The position numbers were made by a program, and so were the translations under genes. The notes under the pieces are model-generated. The model was given only the letters and a program-made list of their open reading frames with translations, was not told where the DNA came from and made no database searches. DNA of 64,000 nt from Coniferiporia sulphurascens (lineage: Eukaryota > Basidiomycota > Agaricomycetes > Hymenochaetales > Hymenochaetaceae). Shown in pieces: positions 1 through 11,730 of this stretch (within the stretch, counting starts at the first letter, position 1; every line of letters begins with the position of its first letter). The stretch is taken from NCBI GenBank assembly GCA_002794785.1, contig NBBA01000005.1, positions 1,240,001 through 1,304,000 on the forward strand, written 5' to 3'.

Positions 1-1292
1 CCATTCTCGAACCAGAACCAGAGCCACCACGGGTGAAATCACCACTGCCTGCCCTTCCCCCAGGAATAATTCTGTTGGGTGAAGTACTTTCATGGCACTT
101 CGAAATGGACGAATACTGGTTTCGCATACATGCGCTCTATCAGGCGGATGACCTTACTGGGTCCGGTTCCCTCCCTCCCGCGAGGCAGCTTGTCTTGTTC
201 AGAGTCTATAACGATTTCTACGACTTTCAAGTGAACCTATTGAAAACATTTCCTTATGAAGCTGGTCAGATGCCATTAACAGACGGTCGGGAGTCCAAGC
301 GAATCTTGCCGTTTATGCCTGGTCCGTCCAAAAACGTCGACGACAAAGTCACTCAGCTCCGTAAGGACGAGCTCGATCAATACCTATCGCAGCTCTGTTC
401 TCTTTGGGAACATGGTGCCGAGCATGTACTACGTCACAGACTTATACTGGACTTCTTCACACCGAAGGCAGGCGATCTTGAGGAGGATGTTGAGCCGGCG
501 TACAGAATTTTGGAAGAGCGCCGCACTAGACAGTATACTTCAGTGCGTGAAGCCGAACAAGGTCAGGAAACTTTGCCGGAGGAGAATTCTCGGGAGCCAT
601 ACAACAGATATAGTGATGGTTCAAACTATGACGAACAAACCTACGCCAGCTCGTCTAAAAGCGTTTACGATCGAAAGGATCCGACGCCTCCACTCCCGGA
701 TGCACATCCTGACCGCGAGTATGATCAGCAAGAGTCTGTGTACGCTCGATCTCGTTCGCCTTTCTTGAGCTCCCCACGCGCACGATCTCCTTCACACACA
801 CGTTCCGGGTCGACAGCATCGGCTCGCAATCATACCGCGAAGGCGCCGTCACTATCGATGCCGACTCGCGACAACTATGACCAGGCTGCAAACTATTCTA
901 ATCCCCTGCAGGCAGACGGTGGCAGTCCTCGGTCCTACTCCTCAAATCATACCCAACCTCTCAGTGCGACGGGCAGTGTTGGTTCCGGAAAGACTCGTAT
1001 TCGCTCCGTCTCAAACGCGAACAGTCCGCCTATATCAGCAAGCAATCCAAATACGGCTTTTGTGAAGATTAAAATATTCGATCGCTTAACGCAAGAGCTT
1101 ATCGCCATTCGAGTCAGTCCGCGCGTTACGCACACGCAGCTGATGGACAAGGTGCGATCACGCCTTGGCGATGACGTGCGGCATCTTGCGTACCGTAACA
1201 GCATTAGCAACACGTTTCTGGGACTCGAGGACGACCAGTCGCTTAAACAGTGGCTAGAAGGAGCTGACAAACATGTCCTATATGCGGATTGA
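1..1292 (+). CDS. BEM1: Bem1/Scd2-type polarity scaffold, 3' part (PX + PB1 domains)
   Basis: The reading frame is open from the left edge (first full codon at base 3), so the start and the expected N-terminal SH3 domains lie outside the window. The visible part opens with a PX domain, including a segment starting FEMDEYWFRI and the stretch VYNDFYDFQVNLLKTFP. A Ser/Thr/Pro-rich linker of about 200 residues follows. It ends in a PB1 domain (about 1046-1290) with the FVKIKIFDR first strand and a C-terminal acidic cluster. This domain order is that of yeast Bem1 and fission yeast Scd2. In that family the PX domain binds phosphoinositides and PB1 binds the Cdc42 exchange factor Cdc24/Scd1, building Cdc42 polarity complexes at the growing tip. 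The visible portion is a single exon. It converges with the downstream RasGEF gene. Confidence 0.9.
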   Translation, partial: ILEPEPEPPRVKSPLPALPPGIILLGEVLSWHFEMDEYWFRIHALYQADDLTGSGSLPPARQLVLFRVYNDFYDFQVNLLKTFPYEAGQMPLTDGRESKRILPFMPGPSKNVDDKVTQLRKDELDQYLSQLCSLWEHGAEHVLRHRLILDFFTPKAGDLEEDVEPAYRILEERRTRQYTSVREAEQGQETLPEENSREPYNRYSDGSNYDEQTYASSSKSVYDRKDPTPPLPDAHPDREYDQQESVYARSRSPFLSSPRARSPSHTRSGSTASARNHTAKAPSLSMPTRDNYDQAANYSNPLQADGGSPRSYSSNHTQPLSATGSVGSGKTRIRSVSNANSPPISASNPNTAFVKIKIFDRLTQELIAIRVSPRVTHTQLMDKVRSRLGDDVRHLAYRNSISNTFLGLEDDQSLKQWLEGADKHVLYAD

Positions 1293-2155
1293 AGGAGATT
1301 GCTCAATTCGTTGTACCGTGACGAAGTGTATCACGTTGAGATATTTTATTGTACACGACGATCAGTTATGTCTGCCTCTCATACTTTATTCGTTATCATA
1401 CTGTGGTTGTACTTGTCTCTCAAACCGGTTTGGTTTATTCGAGAAGTGTTTTAGATGATGCATGTATTTGGTTTATGACTGACGGAACTTTGTGGAGTGC
1501 ATTGGTGCAGATCACTTGAGACTTCAAAACCCAAAGGGCTATGTTGTACATACGCGGAGTATCAACCTGTGGTTATACAGCAGGAATTGCTATCATGCAC
1601 TTTTTTAAAAAGTCAAAAAAGAAAACCACGCAAGGTCTACGAGTCACCAATGACTTTGGGCTGGTCAATGCGCGACAGCGCCCCCGGAGTCTCTGCCGTA
1701 TTTTGTTGGGGGGCACGACCGTACGTATGTGTCGTAGATCCGTTACCATTCGAATTAGATGGCAAGGCTGATGAGTTCGCCTATTTCCCCACTTCCTCCG
1801 TGGTGGGTAGGAAGAACGCGGGGGAACATCATATATTTCAGTCCACCTTAATGCGTTATATTCATTAGAGTACATAATCCATAAAAACTGTGCACAATCC
1901 ACGACATTATGTTCAGGAACAGGACGATGCATCGGTATCCACACGGAGTCGCAAAGGCAGGAAGGAATACTCTCTCGATCGAGTCCAAACAACAAGAGTA
2001 CTGCAAGAGCATCAGAAGGTAGGGACAAAAAGTCAAGGTGCAATAGGAAAAACTACAACCGGGGGAAACAGTTACGTTCAACCCAGTCGTTCAGATCTCT
2101 GAGAACTTGAAAGGCGCATACCAAGTATCCTCTCGAAATGTGCGGGTAGACATAG
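1293..2155. other. Gene-free stretch between convergent genes
   Basis: Both neighbours end here, so the 860 bp should hold two 3' UTRs and terminators. A short A-rich run lies near 1600-1625. Small open frames near 1500-2040 have no ATG-led coding context and no family match I recognise. Confidence 0.5.
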
Positions 2156-5100
2156 TTACGACCAGAAAAAAAGGCGCCTGATCATTCCTTGATCTCTTGG
2201 GTGCCCTGTGTGGTCGAACGTCAGGGATGGAGGAAGTGGCGTAGAATCCATGTATTCGTCCTCCTCAGGGGGTGGGCCCAGACGTTCTTGTTGCATCTAT
2301 AGACGAAGAAGTTAGCATACAGTCTTCCACATATATAAGCACGAACATCATAATCCATGACCGGCACATCAAATAGTTGATTGATCTGGGTATTTTCAGG
2401 GAACTGGTAGCCGTCCTGTCCTCGGCATTGTTCCTGCAGCTGTGTTGTTGTGCTTACGAATTTCCCAATCATGCTAAATTTTGCCCAATGTATCTTGGTC
2501 GGGTCATCAGCCTTGTGGTCGGGATTGCCTTCGTGAGCGCGTCGGAGGTCGGACGTGTGCACTTCCCTAGGGAGATATCAGAAAAGGCCAGTGTATCATT
2601 TTCGGATACTACTTACAAACAAGGGATACAGGGTCCCTTCGTGTTTCGCAGGGCTAAACGGTAGGCTTGATGCGCGCCCGCAGTGCGCATTAGTATATCG
2701 GAGCTGAGATATTTCTTGTGCAGATCAGTCTTTGTCTTGAAAATCTCCATTACTTCGTCGCCAGGGTATGTCGATTGTGTGATTGCTGTAATGATGGCTC
2801 GCAACGCTGAGTAATTGTTTATATTACGCAATTTCACGGCTACATCTGCAAGCTTCTCCACGACCCGGGCTCGAAATTTGGCCTTATCGTGGCAGAGTAT
2901 CATAGATGCGGCCCTATGATGCATTATTAAACAGTAGAAGTGACAATTATAAACTTCAGCTTACCAGTCGTGCAATTCGTTATATAAACCGTTGTAACGT
3001 GCTATCAAGTCTTGATTGGGGTCCTTCTTTCCGGCAACTAAGGTATGTCTGAGCCAATCGCGAGGCTCTATCTTCATATAAAGCCCGAGTGCACGCCTTG
3101 TGATCTCTTTTGCAATATCCTCGGAGTCAAAGTGTAACAAAGTGTTCGAAGCCCTAAGGAGCCTGGATACAGAATCCCTCGAAGGAGAATTTCCGTGAGG
3201 CCCCGGAACGCGAATACTCGATGGTAGGTTCCCATGTAGAAAGGTTTTTGCAGATAGCGGAATGCTAGACTTTCTTTCCCGCGTGATTGGACGAGAACTT
3301 GCCGGAGTCACATCCATGCTGTAAGGGATAGTTGACGTTGATGGCGATTCATCTCCTGTGTCCTCACTTCCGTAGTTGCTATCAGATTCGTCACTTTCCG
3401 CAATGGACGTTTCAACCTTCACAGCCCATCCGTGGTCTCGGTCTCGCAGGGTAGGGAGCATTTCGAGGAACGGTAAAAAATCCGAGCCATAATAAAGCGT
3501 GTGCGTTTGTCGAAGAATCTGTCTTATAAGTGCATTCAAAGCCCCAGCTGTCCCTGGCACCGCAAAATCCGATGGATAGTCGTGTACCCACTGCTCCAAA
3601 AGATTGCATATGCTGTATACAAACATTAAATTGGGGATAACAAACTTATATCAATAGACATACCGCATCTGAGCGAATGCTGCAAGGGTAGAATCAGCAC
3701 ACGGTTGGTTCAGTTCGATCATACGCTTTTGCATCGCCAGAAGAATACGACGCGGTGTCGTGAATCTGCGGTATGTCAAGAAAAAGTGACCGATGAACGA
3801 TGGATCTGAGGTAAAAGGTTGAGTCGGGCACTACAGGGCTGAGGAAATTCGTACCGTCATCGCTGACCGCCAAAAAGAAAAGTTTGTCCAACAGTTCCTC
3901 AATGGTTGACCACGGCGCCGGAGGCCTATGATGCACGAAAAGATTAATCAGCATCCGCTTATTACTCCTGCGAGCAGCGGCTTACGTTTGCTTCAAATCC
4001 TTTTTAAAAAGAACAATGGGCTCCTGATCTTGATTTGGACTAGAAACATGCATAGACCTTACGCTCTCCGCGCTCCTGCCAGATTTTTTCGCCAAGTCGA
4101 CAATACTTCTGGACCTGCTTATGTCCCTATCAAGCTCATGAAGCTGCTTAGCCATCTGGCTGGGTTTCTGGTTACCAGTAAGAAGGTCGCTCATAGAATG
4201 TGCCCGTGTAGGCGAAGTGGGCGCCGAGGGCGATCGCGCTGGATGGTGAACGAAAGCATTTCCGGGAAGAGGAGAGTTTGCGTTTGCAGAAGAAACTAGT
4301 GGCGGGACGGAGGTCGCGGATACGGCTGCCGTGATTGCGACACTTCGGAAAGAAGAATGTGGGGAAAGTGGTGCCGGCAATGGCGGCTGGCGGGGGACGT
4401 CGCTCGACACTTGGTTTAAGAAAGGAATAGTTGCACTCGTCGGCGTGTTCATATCCGATGCGCTGCTGATACTGTGTACTGTCAAAGGTGATGGAGCCAT
4501 CTCCCACGGGGCAGGGGCATTGTAAAGGCCAGGAGAACATGGGTTAACATGCGGATCGACGTCCCCATCTAATGATACCGTAATTAGTAGGATCCTTATT
4601 TGAAAATGAGTCGAACACACATCGCCGTCTCAGAACTCCTCGAAGGAGCACTCCAACGCAGCGCTTTGACTTTTCCTTGCCAGCATCGTTGTTTGATATC
4701 TCGACAATTCCGCCATCGTATTTAAGTATAACGTTTACGGCATCAGCTGGTGGTATGCGATGGGGGAGATCTGACTTGCAAGCGAGAACTATATACGGGA
4801 TCCTGCGGGTAAAATATCCACCTTGTAAACAGACAGGTTAATTTAGCATATCGAGCTATAAAAATAAAAGAAACCTTACGAATGAGTTCCTCAATATGTA
4901 TGAACGAAGAACGATCCGAGGCATCATACAAAACAAAGACACCGTCGACCCCTGGTAGACAGGTGGGCCAGACGTCATCATGCAGCTCACCGTCTACATG
5001 TTCTAACTCCTGAACGCTAATCTCTATGAGCGTTAAGTAGTAATCTCTGCCTTCGTGAGTTTGTGTGTACACTTTGCGAAGAATAACTGTAAATGTCAAA

Positions 5101-6364
5101 TTCAATGAGGCAAGCTAATTAATCCAAAAGCTAGAAAGCATACAGTGAATGACCCTCGATCCGTCACTATCCTTTGCGCAAACCGTGTGCCGTTCGGCCT
5201 CTGAGACTTGAGAGTTTTTCCAAGCTCTGCGAATAAAGGAAGATTTGCCACAACCTTGTGAGCCTATGACAGCCAATGTCATCGAAATTGCGTCCTTCTA
5301 TATCAATAACATGAGAATTGAATGGCGAAAAATGAAAGAGAGTAACATGCAGGAACATTCTCCATTTCGGCACTATTAAAAGGAACCGGTGGTCTTGCTT
5401 TTTTTACAGCGGTATCGTCGGATTGTGCGCCAATACTACGCGAGCGCGATCTAGAGGGGTCCAAGGGCGTTGGTGCAGATGCCTTGGTACGGAGCGGAGG
5501 CGACCCTTCGGGAATAGCCGTGGGCCGAACACTGGTGATACTTGTATTGATATTTGTGAGTATCGGGTGTGGATTCACACTTGGCACCTTGCGGGTACGT
5601 GAAGGAAAGAGAGGCTGAGGTGACGCTCTCGAGACAGGCATGGAACCGGATCGCTTGGGCGGAATAAGACGCCTCCGCATCTCCCCTGTCCTTCCACCAA
5701 CCCTACTATCCCCGGAGTGACCCTGCTCAAACTCCGAATCCTCATATGCAGAGCTTTCAATTTCGTCTTCCATCATGGCAAAACCGCCGCGCCATGAACG
5801 TCGCTGGATGAGCGAGTGAACACCCGGAGAGATCGGAGCTCTCGGGGAGGACGTCGCGCTGACCAACGATCTTTCGGGAAGCTGCTCGGTGCACCACTGT
5901 CCCGCATGTTCTGGGTCGACGGATGGGAGGCGACTGTGCCTTCTGGACGAGCCGGCTGCCTGCAGCGGTTCGGCGAGGGGACCCGGAGCTTTGGCATCCG
6001 TGTTGTGCTGATGCTCTCTAACGAATGAGTCGACCGAGAGAGACTTGGGAAGGGTCCGCAGCGATGAACGATCACGCATTGAACATGTAGCGTCCAGTGT
6101 CTCAGTTCCCGAGCTCGTTTCGTCTGTGGCGACAGGAGAAGTGCAGGCTGTTGCGAACGACTCGTCCGAATGTCTTGCAGAGACGGGCTGGTTATCGTCA
6201 GACTCGGGGACATGCAAGGAAGGACTGTCATCGGCAGCATGTAGAAGAGGACGCGGAACGCTGGCGCGAGGAATTTGAATAGGAGGTAAAGTTGGTATGG
6301 ACGGCAGACGGATGTTGCCTGGCAGATCAGGTTGCGGAAGGGATTGGCGTTCACTGGCGGACAT
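2156..6364 (-). CDS. RasGEF (Cdc25 family) with an N-terminal Ras-like P-loop domain
   Basis: Eleven exons join in frame to 1217 aa. Residues 1-336 are disordered and Ser/Pro-rich. Residues about 337-510 form a Ras-like GTPase domain: P-loop GSQGCGKSSF, the strand DGVFVLYDASDRSSF, and VLACKSDL in place of the usual NKxD motif. No clear DxxG switch II is visible. A linker leads to RasGEF_N (DPSFIGHFFLTYRRF, about 715-930) and the catalytic CDC25 domain (ELHDWAAS through KIHWAKFSMIGKFVSTTTQL and VMDYD, about 925-1150). CDC25 domains load GTP on Ras; the in-cis GTPase-like domain may be regulatory (inference). The ATG at 6364 was chosen because it begins MSASERQS after a CT-rich leader. One intron contains TACTAAT and ends CATTAG. 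The fusion is read through continuous splicing, but cDNA has not confirmed it. Confidence 0.87.
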
Positions 6365-6385
6365 CGCGAGACATGTAGCCAGTAT

Positions 6386-6450
6386 GAAAGAGAAAGGGAG
6401 AAAACAGGGAGAAAGGAAAGACAGGGGGAGGGCGGCGGCGGGGGAGAGGG
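6386..6450 (-). promoter_or_regulatory. CT-rich leader/promoter tract of the RasGEF gene
   Basis: On the minus strand this is an almost uninterrupted pyrimidine tract ending about 20 bp before the chosen ATG at 6364. CT-rich tracts just upstream of start codons are common near transcription starts of filamentous fungal genes. The position supports that start. Confidence 0.45.
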
Positions 6451-7789
6451 TATCACACAGATACGGTATAGAAAAAAGGACTCGACGGTTGAGGGAGGGC
6501 GGATGACGGATGAGGGAGAGCGCAGTACAGTAGCTTCTGCGAATAGTGACGCTGGCTGTGCACCTGGGCCGGGTAGAGTGCACAAATAATTCGTACCGTC
6601 CAAACTTCAGAGTCCCTCTTACAATCCTCAAAGCCTTTGGGCAACACTCTGCGATCACCGGGAAATATCGAAATAATATGTAATGTACTTTTAACTTGAG
6701 GAGACGGGAGCAAACGCGTGCTGGACCCGTCGGAGCCACCACGGACAACGGATGCATAACGTCACATCCTAGCCCTGGCCCCTCTGCGTACACTCAGGCC
6801 GCTGCCAAGGCCCGAGTCGTCAGCCTCTAGGCCTCCAGCTTCCTGGTCTCGCACTCGGCCTCTCCTAGTCCCATGGTCCATAGTAGCGTCAGAGCGCATC
6901 GAACTCTGTCTCTTCGTCAATTCACACCCCTTTCTTCGCGGGTCCTGATGATCACGATCACAACATTTATATTCCTGTGGACAGCCGCGAGAACCTACGG
7001 CCCTTCGAGGCACCTTGATACATGAAAAGAAGAACTAGTAGGCGCGAAAATTTGCTTTCGTGCACAACGCAAGGATGTTACGAGCATTTCTCCGGCAAAT
7101 TATTCCGAATGCCAAGCATGTATAGTATGCCCCCAAAAAATACATCCGACTAGTACTGTTGTAACACATGCAGGGGAAAGGTGGTCATACAGATGTAGAT
7201 GTCAACTAGATGAACAGAGATATGGGCCGGAACCGGGGATATGCGCATGCTATACGGTGAAATATACGAATAGACCCAAGGCCACTATGACGAGTACGTT
7301 ATTTTTCCAAGGGCGAGGACCTGAGACAAAATAATCTTTAAAAAAAACAAGGGAATAACTTGATTCAAACCAAAAAAAGAGAGAATGACAAACGGAAAGG
7401 AAATATCCCAAGATGTTTTTCCACAGGGAAATGGTTTTAAAAAAAGACGAAAGAAGATGTACGAGCGTCCTGTCGCGAACCTCGTTTCGCTGCGAAATAG
7501 TAGTGATGGAAGTCCTCACGAGAGTTTGTTTCATCAAGATGTTCTTCAACATGATCGAAGTAATGACTGTGCCCGGACGGCATTCACCTTATCAACCTGG
7601 CCACAAGACGGATCAATAAGACTGAAGACAATCGAGGAAGGACATTTACCAAAAGATTCGCGGTCTTATACGTTGAGCTGTACATATGGTTGATCCCATT
7701 GTCTTCAAGAACGCGAGAAAAGCGATTTACCAAGCCGTGTTTATCTGGACAATTAGAATGAATTAAAAGCGAAAACGTTTTGACATTTT
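6451..7789. other. Gene-free stretch upstream of RasGEF, downstream of the CASTOR-like gene
   Basis: No open frame here shows a recognisable domain or sensible splice sites. The part at 7250-7780 is A/T-richer with several A runs on the plus strand, as expected for a 3' flank of the minus-strand gene ending at 7790. Confidence 0.45.
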
Positions 7790-9796
7790 TTACGCACCAA
7801 GCCCAAACTTCTGTAAATCCAGTTGCAAACATTTCATCATTCCTGGTACGTCCTGTACGTCCTCATCCACAACAAATAAATCATCCTCGCTCTCGAGGTT
7901 GAAAACATATGACTTTCGTTGTGCAGTAAATCGACCAGTATCTGCTGCACGTTCGTTAAGCACGTCTCCGGCGTCAAGCAGCGACTCGGAACAAATGATC
8001 ATGTGCCGCTCGTCGCAGGAAAAAAGTGCGGCGAGCACACTTAATTCCGTTGTAAGGGACGAGCCTTCTGCTGTGCGTGTAAAGGAAAAGAAAGAAACGC
8101 GCGGAGAGGCAACGTATCCGGGTTTGCCCGTGTCTTCCACCCGAGATCCCGTTGACGCAACACGTTCTGTAGGGGATGGGCTTGCGGATGAAGTCCGTGG
8201 GATATCATTTAGGTCTACGGACGTCAATAAACGGGCTAGCATCAATCTCTTTGATTTCCTATGTGAGATAAGCTGTTCTGGTAGCGAGCGAGCTGAGGAT
8301 CGAGTTGTCCCGCTTAGCAATGACGGAGTTGAACCACCCCGTATTCTATCATACGGTGGGGGTGATGAAAAGTATTCTTCGTCGTCATCGCTAGTTGAGC
8401 AAGATGAAAGACTGGCAGGAGAGACAGAGTCCCGCGATGACTCGTCATCAGGATATCGGCGAAAGTCATTAAGGCGTAACTTTTTTGATAGAATAGATTC
8501 TTCTAGAGCGTTATCAAGCACGGGGCTCGGTGAGGTTTGGCCCAACACCAGCTTAGCACACTGGGTATGAACAAGGTCATTATAAAGGGGGCTTCTTAAC
8601 GGATCGCGGCGTTTCACATCCAGTGGTACAGGTGAGGATGGAGACGAAGCCAAGACTGGCACAGGGATGAGTTCAGGGTATCCGACAAGTGTTAATATTT
8701 TGGTGCTCCACACGTCTGCCGCACTTTCGTTGAGGCCTACGCACGCAATGTCCGGAGTGAGGACCTTCACAGGTGCGGCGGTAGGGCTTAACGTTTTCTT
8801 CTTATAGGCCCTCGTCACTGGCGAGGTACTGGAAGAGTTGGATAAGGAATCCACCATCATCTGCTTGTGCATCCCCGCCATGGAAGCTGTTATGTCTTCA
8901 TAAGTTCCCGTCCTTGAAATTGCATGTGAAAGGGCCGTGAACGACGCCATGGAGGGGCTGCGAGTGCGCGATAACACTGCAGATGACATTACACCCGGAG
9001 ATCCTGGCTGGCCCGCTACATACCCAATGGCTTCGTCTTGCAGTTGTACGACGCCATAGTCATCCAACCCGTCACGGACGCCCATCGGCATAGACATGTC
9101 CATGTCGAATGGGTCCGTGTTATAAAGACTGAAGCCCGCGGTATCAAGGAGTTGCATAACTTCGGCAAGTCGCGAAGCTTTTACGAAGATGAAGTCGCTC
9201 AGATAAGAAGATTGGTAAAGTATTGAGATGCCTGCTGCAGCTAGCGGAGCAGAGAGCTCCCGAACTCGACTACCAGAATTGCCTGGAAAAAAGAATAGAT
9301 GAAAAAATCATGATTGTAAGCATAATACCCCCAGGGGAACATCACCGAGATGCGACACGGACGGTAGTGTACCGCAAACATGAGAGCAATGGAAAAACGT
9401 GCACTCACTGAGGCTGTCTTCGTGTGAATCAATTTGCAAAACTCTCCATTTCTCGACTGAGATTTCTACGGGTTGAATAGCGCTATACGATTGAGGAGTA
9501 CGCTTCCTTCGATATGCTGAAGCCTTGCAATCGACCCCCGTCCCGAGCCTTTGCTTCTGTCTGTCCCTACGTGCTATGGGTTCAAAGTCGTCTAGTTCAT
9601 GTTCCTCGGCAAATATACTAAGTTCTATTTCGTTGGCGGTGAGGTTGAGAAATTTGGGGCTCTTGCGGAGGAGTTGCTTCAAGATAGGCCGCGTGAGCTC
9701 GGTGAGGCGAGAACGGGGTATATGCACGAGAGAAAGTAAGACGTCTAGAATAGCGATAGTGACATTGGAGGTGGAGGGGTTTGGATTTGTCGACAT
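7790..9796 (-). CDS. CASTOR-like ACT_7 domain protein
   Basis: Two exons (9796-9409 and 9282-7790) give 626 aa; the single intron runs GTGAGT to TTTTCCAG. The N-terminal 180 residues match the fungal CASTOR/ACT_7 arrangement. One strand-rich block reads VTIAILDVLLSLVHIPRSRL, then NEIELSIFAEEHELDDFEPI, then VEISVEKWRVLQID, and the ACT core is APLAAAGISILYQSSYLSDF. A second ACT-like half (ACVGLNESAADVW to YPELIPVP) follows. The rest is low-complexity with a second conserved patch, TTELSVLAALFSCDERHMII. In animals CASTOR1 binds arginine and relieves GATOR2-dependent TORC1 inhibition; fungal relatives are mostly uncharacterised, so an amino-acid-sensing role is inference. The ATG at 9796 is the first one before the conserved block. 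Confidence 0.75.
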
Positions 9797-11730
9797 TAAT
9801 GAGGGCGAGGATGAGAGCGAGGATGGGGGTAGAGTGCTGAACGATGTTCGACAGCAGTAAGGAGCGAAGAGTAGAAGAGGACACAGGGAGGGTTTTTGAG
9901 TAAGGATCTGCCGGCCGAGTACCCGCGAATTAGGCGCTCCAGAACTTGATTGGGTCAGGAACTTTAATTTCGAACGCCGGCCTAATGCGATAACCGGAAT
10001 TGATCTGTGTCGGTCTTTTCCGGTCCGGAGAGCAGCGTGCGCTCCGGGAAGTGAAGCCCCGTCTGAGCACACCCGTACGACCAAGCTTGGGGGACGATTG
10101 GAACTGACTGGATGCGTCCCCAATATTAATGTTCAGTTGCAGGTTCTATAGCCGCAGTGCCTCCGTTCTGCCGCGGCCCTTCTCGCGAATATCCTGAATG
10201 CTGTCGTCATAATACGTCTTCCATCATACCCTTCCGGGCTAGATTTCTCACCTCGAACTCCTTGTGTCCCCGCCTCCGAGTCCGCGGCATGCACAACAGA
10301 GCAGTACGTTGGCGTGTGCTTAATGAATTGTTTCCCGCTTTACCACTCGTCCACTTCGAACCAACTTTGTGACACGCATCTTGTCGGCGTTCCATGTTGG
10401 CGTTAACATTACCGTCCACTTCCTTCATCTGGCTTTACTGATGGCCGGGGCGGGGTAAGACGTGCAATCGTGGAGATCCTGCCACTTTGCTCAACTTAGG
10501 GACGAAGGCCGTGGATGTTATTACATCACCGACTCGCACCTCAGCAGTTCACGTTGTTCACATCATATATACCTGCGCCTTCACTTCCGGCGGCTTTTAC
10601 CTTAACACATCTGTGTCGTCCGAGTCGTTCCTCATCCCCCAATGGTCAACACTCCTGTTTACATTGACAAACCGCTCTCTTGTGAAGGGTATTGTATGCC
10701 AGTCTTTGGCGGCTAACATCCTCGTGTCTAGCCTGTGTTCTTAGTAACCGGGTCTTCCCTTCCTTTTTCCCGGAGCATGTATGAACCAAGATTTAGTCAC
10801 CCCCGTCCCGGTTCCTACCCTCGTCCCGTGAAGTCGCGAAAGATTACGCGAACCTCTCCTTCCATGTACTTCTTGCAACGACCCAGGCCATAGAGTGAAC
10901 AAATGGGGCACCAACTCCCAGAATTGTCGTCACCGGGGGTCATTGGACTTTGCCCCGCTGAATCCTTCCTTGAACGGTCCCAAGTTCGCAACCGGATTTT
11001 CCCATCCAGGGAGTCCTACAACGCCATTTATAGTCAAGTTGAACAAGTAAGTATTTGCCTTTGTTTGCGTTGAGTATACTTTCTGGCCGACTCTTATCAT
11101 CTACTTTAGTCTTTTCTGGTCTCAAATAAGTACTGACACTCCTGGAGACTTGTCGGGGTCGAAAAGCGGAATTGCCAAGTATTCAGGGTGGAGAGCATTC
11201 AAAATAGGTGCTCGAACTTCTTCACTTTTGTTGATTCCCTTTGCAGTCAGTCGGTCTGCGGACTTTGTAGACACACCAGTATTGCATATCGATAACGGTG
11301 GCTATTTTCTTCCGAGAAGTTGGAGTGGTCGGTCGGTTCTCGAGTAACACTTACTCCGTCAAACGTTACAAGTAATCGTGCAACTCCTTTGCCAAATATA
11401 CTTGTAGTCGCAAAGTCCCTGGAACTCCTGATCACTGGCGCAAACTTAAACTTGAACTACCTTTCGGTCCTTTCCTCATGGAGAAGGTAATTGATAACGT
11501 AAATGATGCTGATTACATACTCATTTACGGTGACGTCACACCATGAAACGCGCTCTCTGTTCCCCTTCTGAAATTTCCCCATGCAGATACCCGCGAACTT
11601 ACCCATTCAGCGGTGGAGAGCAGATTTTCTACTTGATATCCAGTCTTGGTCGTCGTCACTTGCACCACAATCGCCAGACGCTCTATACCGGTCACTCGCT
11701 CTCTGAATTGCGTCTCCCATTAGGTCAACC
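9797..11730. other. 1.9-kb stretch without a confident gene
   Basis: This separates two divergent genes, so both promoters must lie here. Pyrimidine-rich blocks dominate the plus strand at 10150-10900. A patchy coding-like signal is visible at 10830-11345 (+): an open segment with CTSCNDPGHRVNKW, a GTAAGT...TTTAG intron, and two further short segments ending at a stop near 11345. I see no start, no complete domain and no family match, so this could be a decayed gene, an unspliced leader or chance. Confidence 0.35.

Noticed and set aside
1497..2043. Several 75-156 residue frames between BEM1 and RasGEF
   Set aside because: No ATG in good context, no recognisable family, located in expected 3' flanks.
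5773..6603. 276-residue frame on the minus strand overlapping the first RasGEF exon
   Set aside because: It overlaps the Ser/Pro-rich coding exon in another frame, has no domain, and its composition follows from the real frame.
7899..8570. 223-residue plus-strand frame inside the CASTOR-like gene
   Set aside because: It is antisense to a well-supported coding exon and lacks family features.
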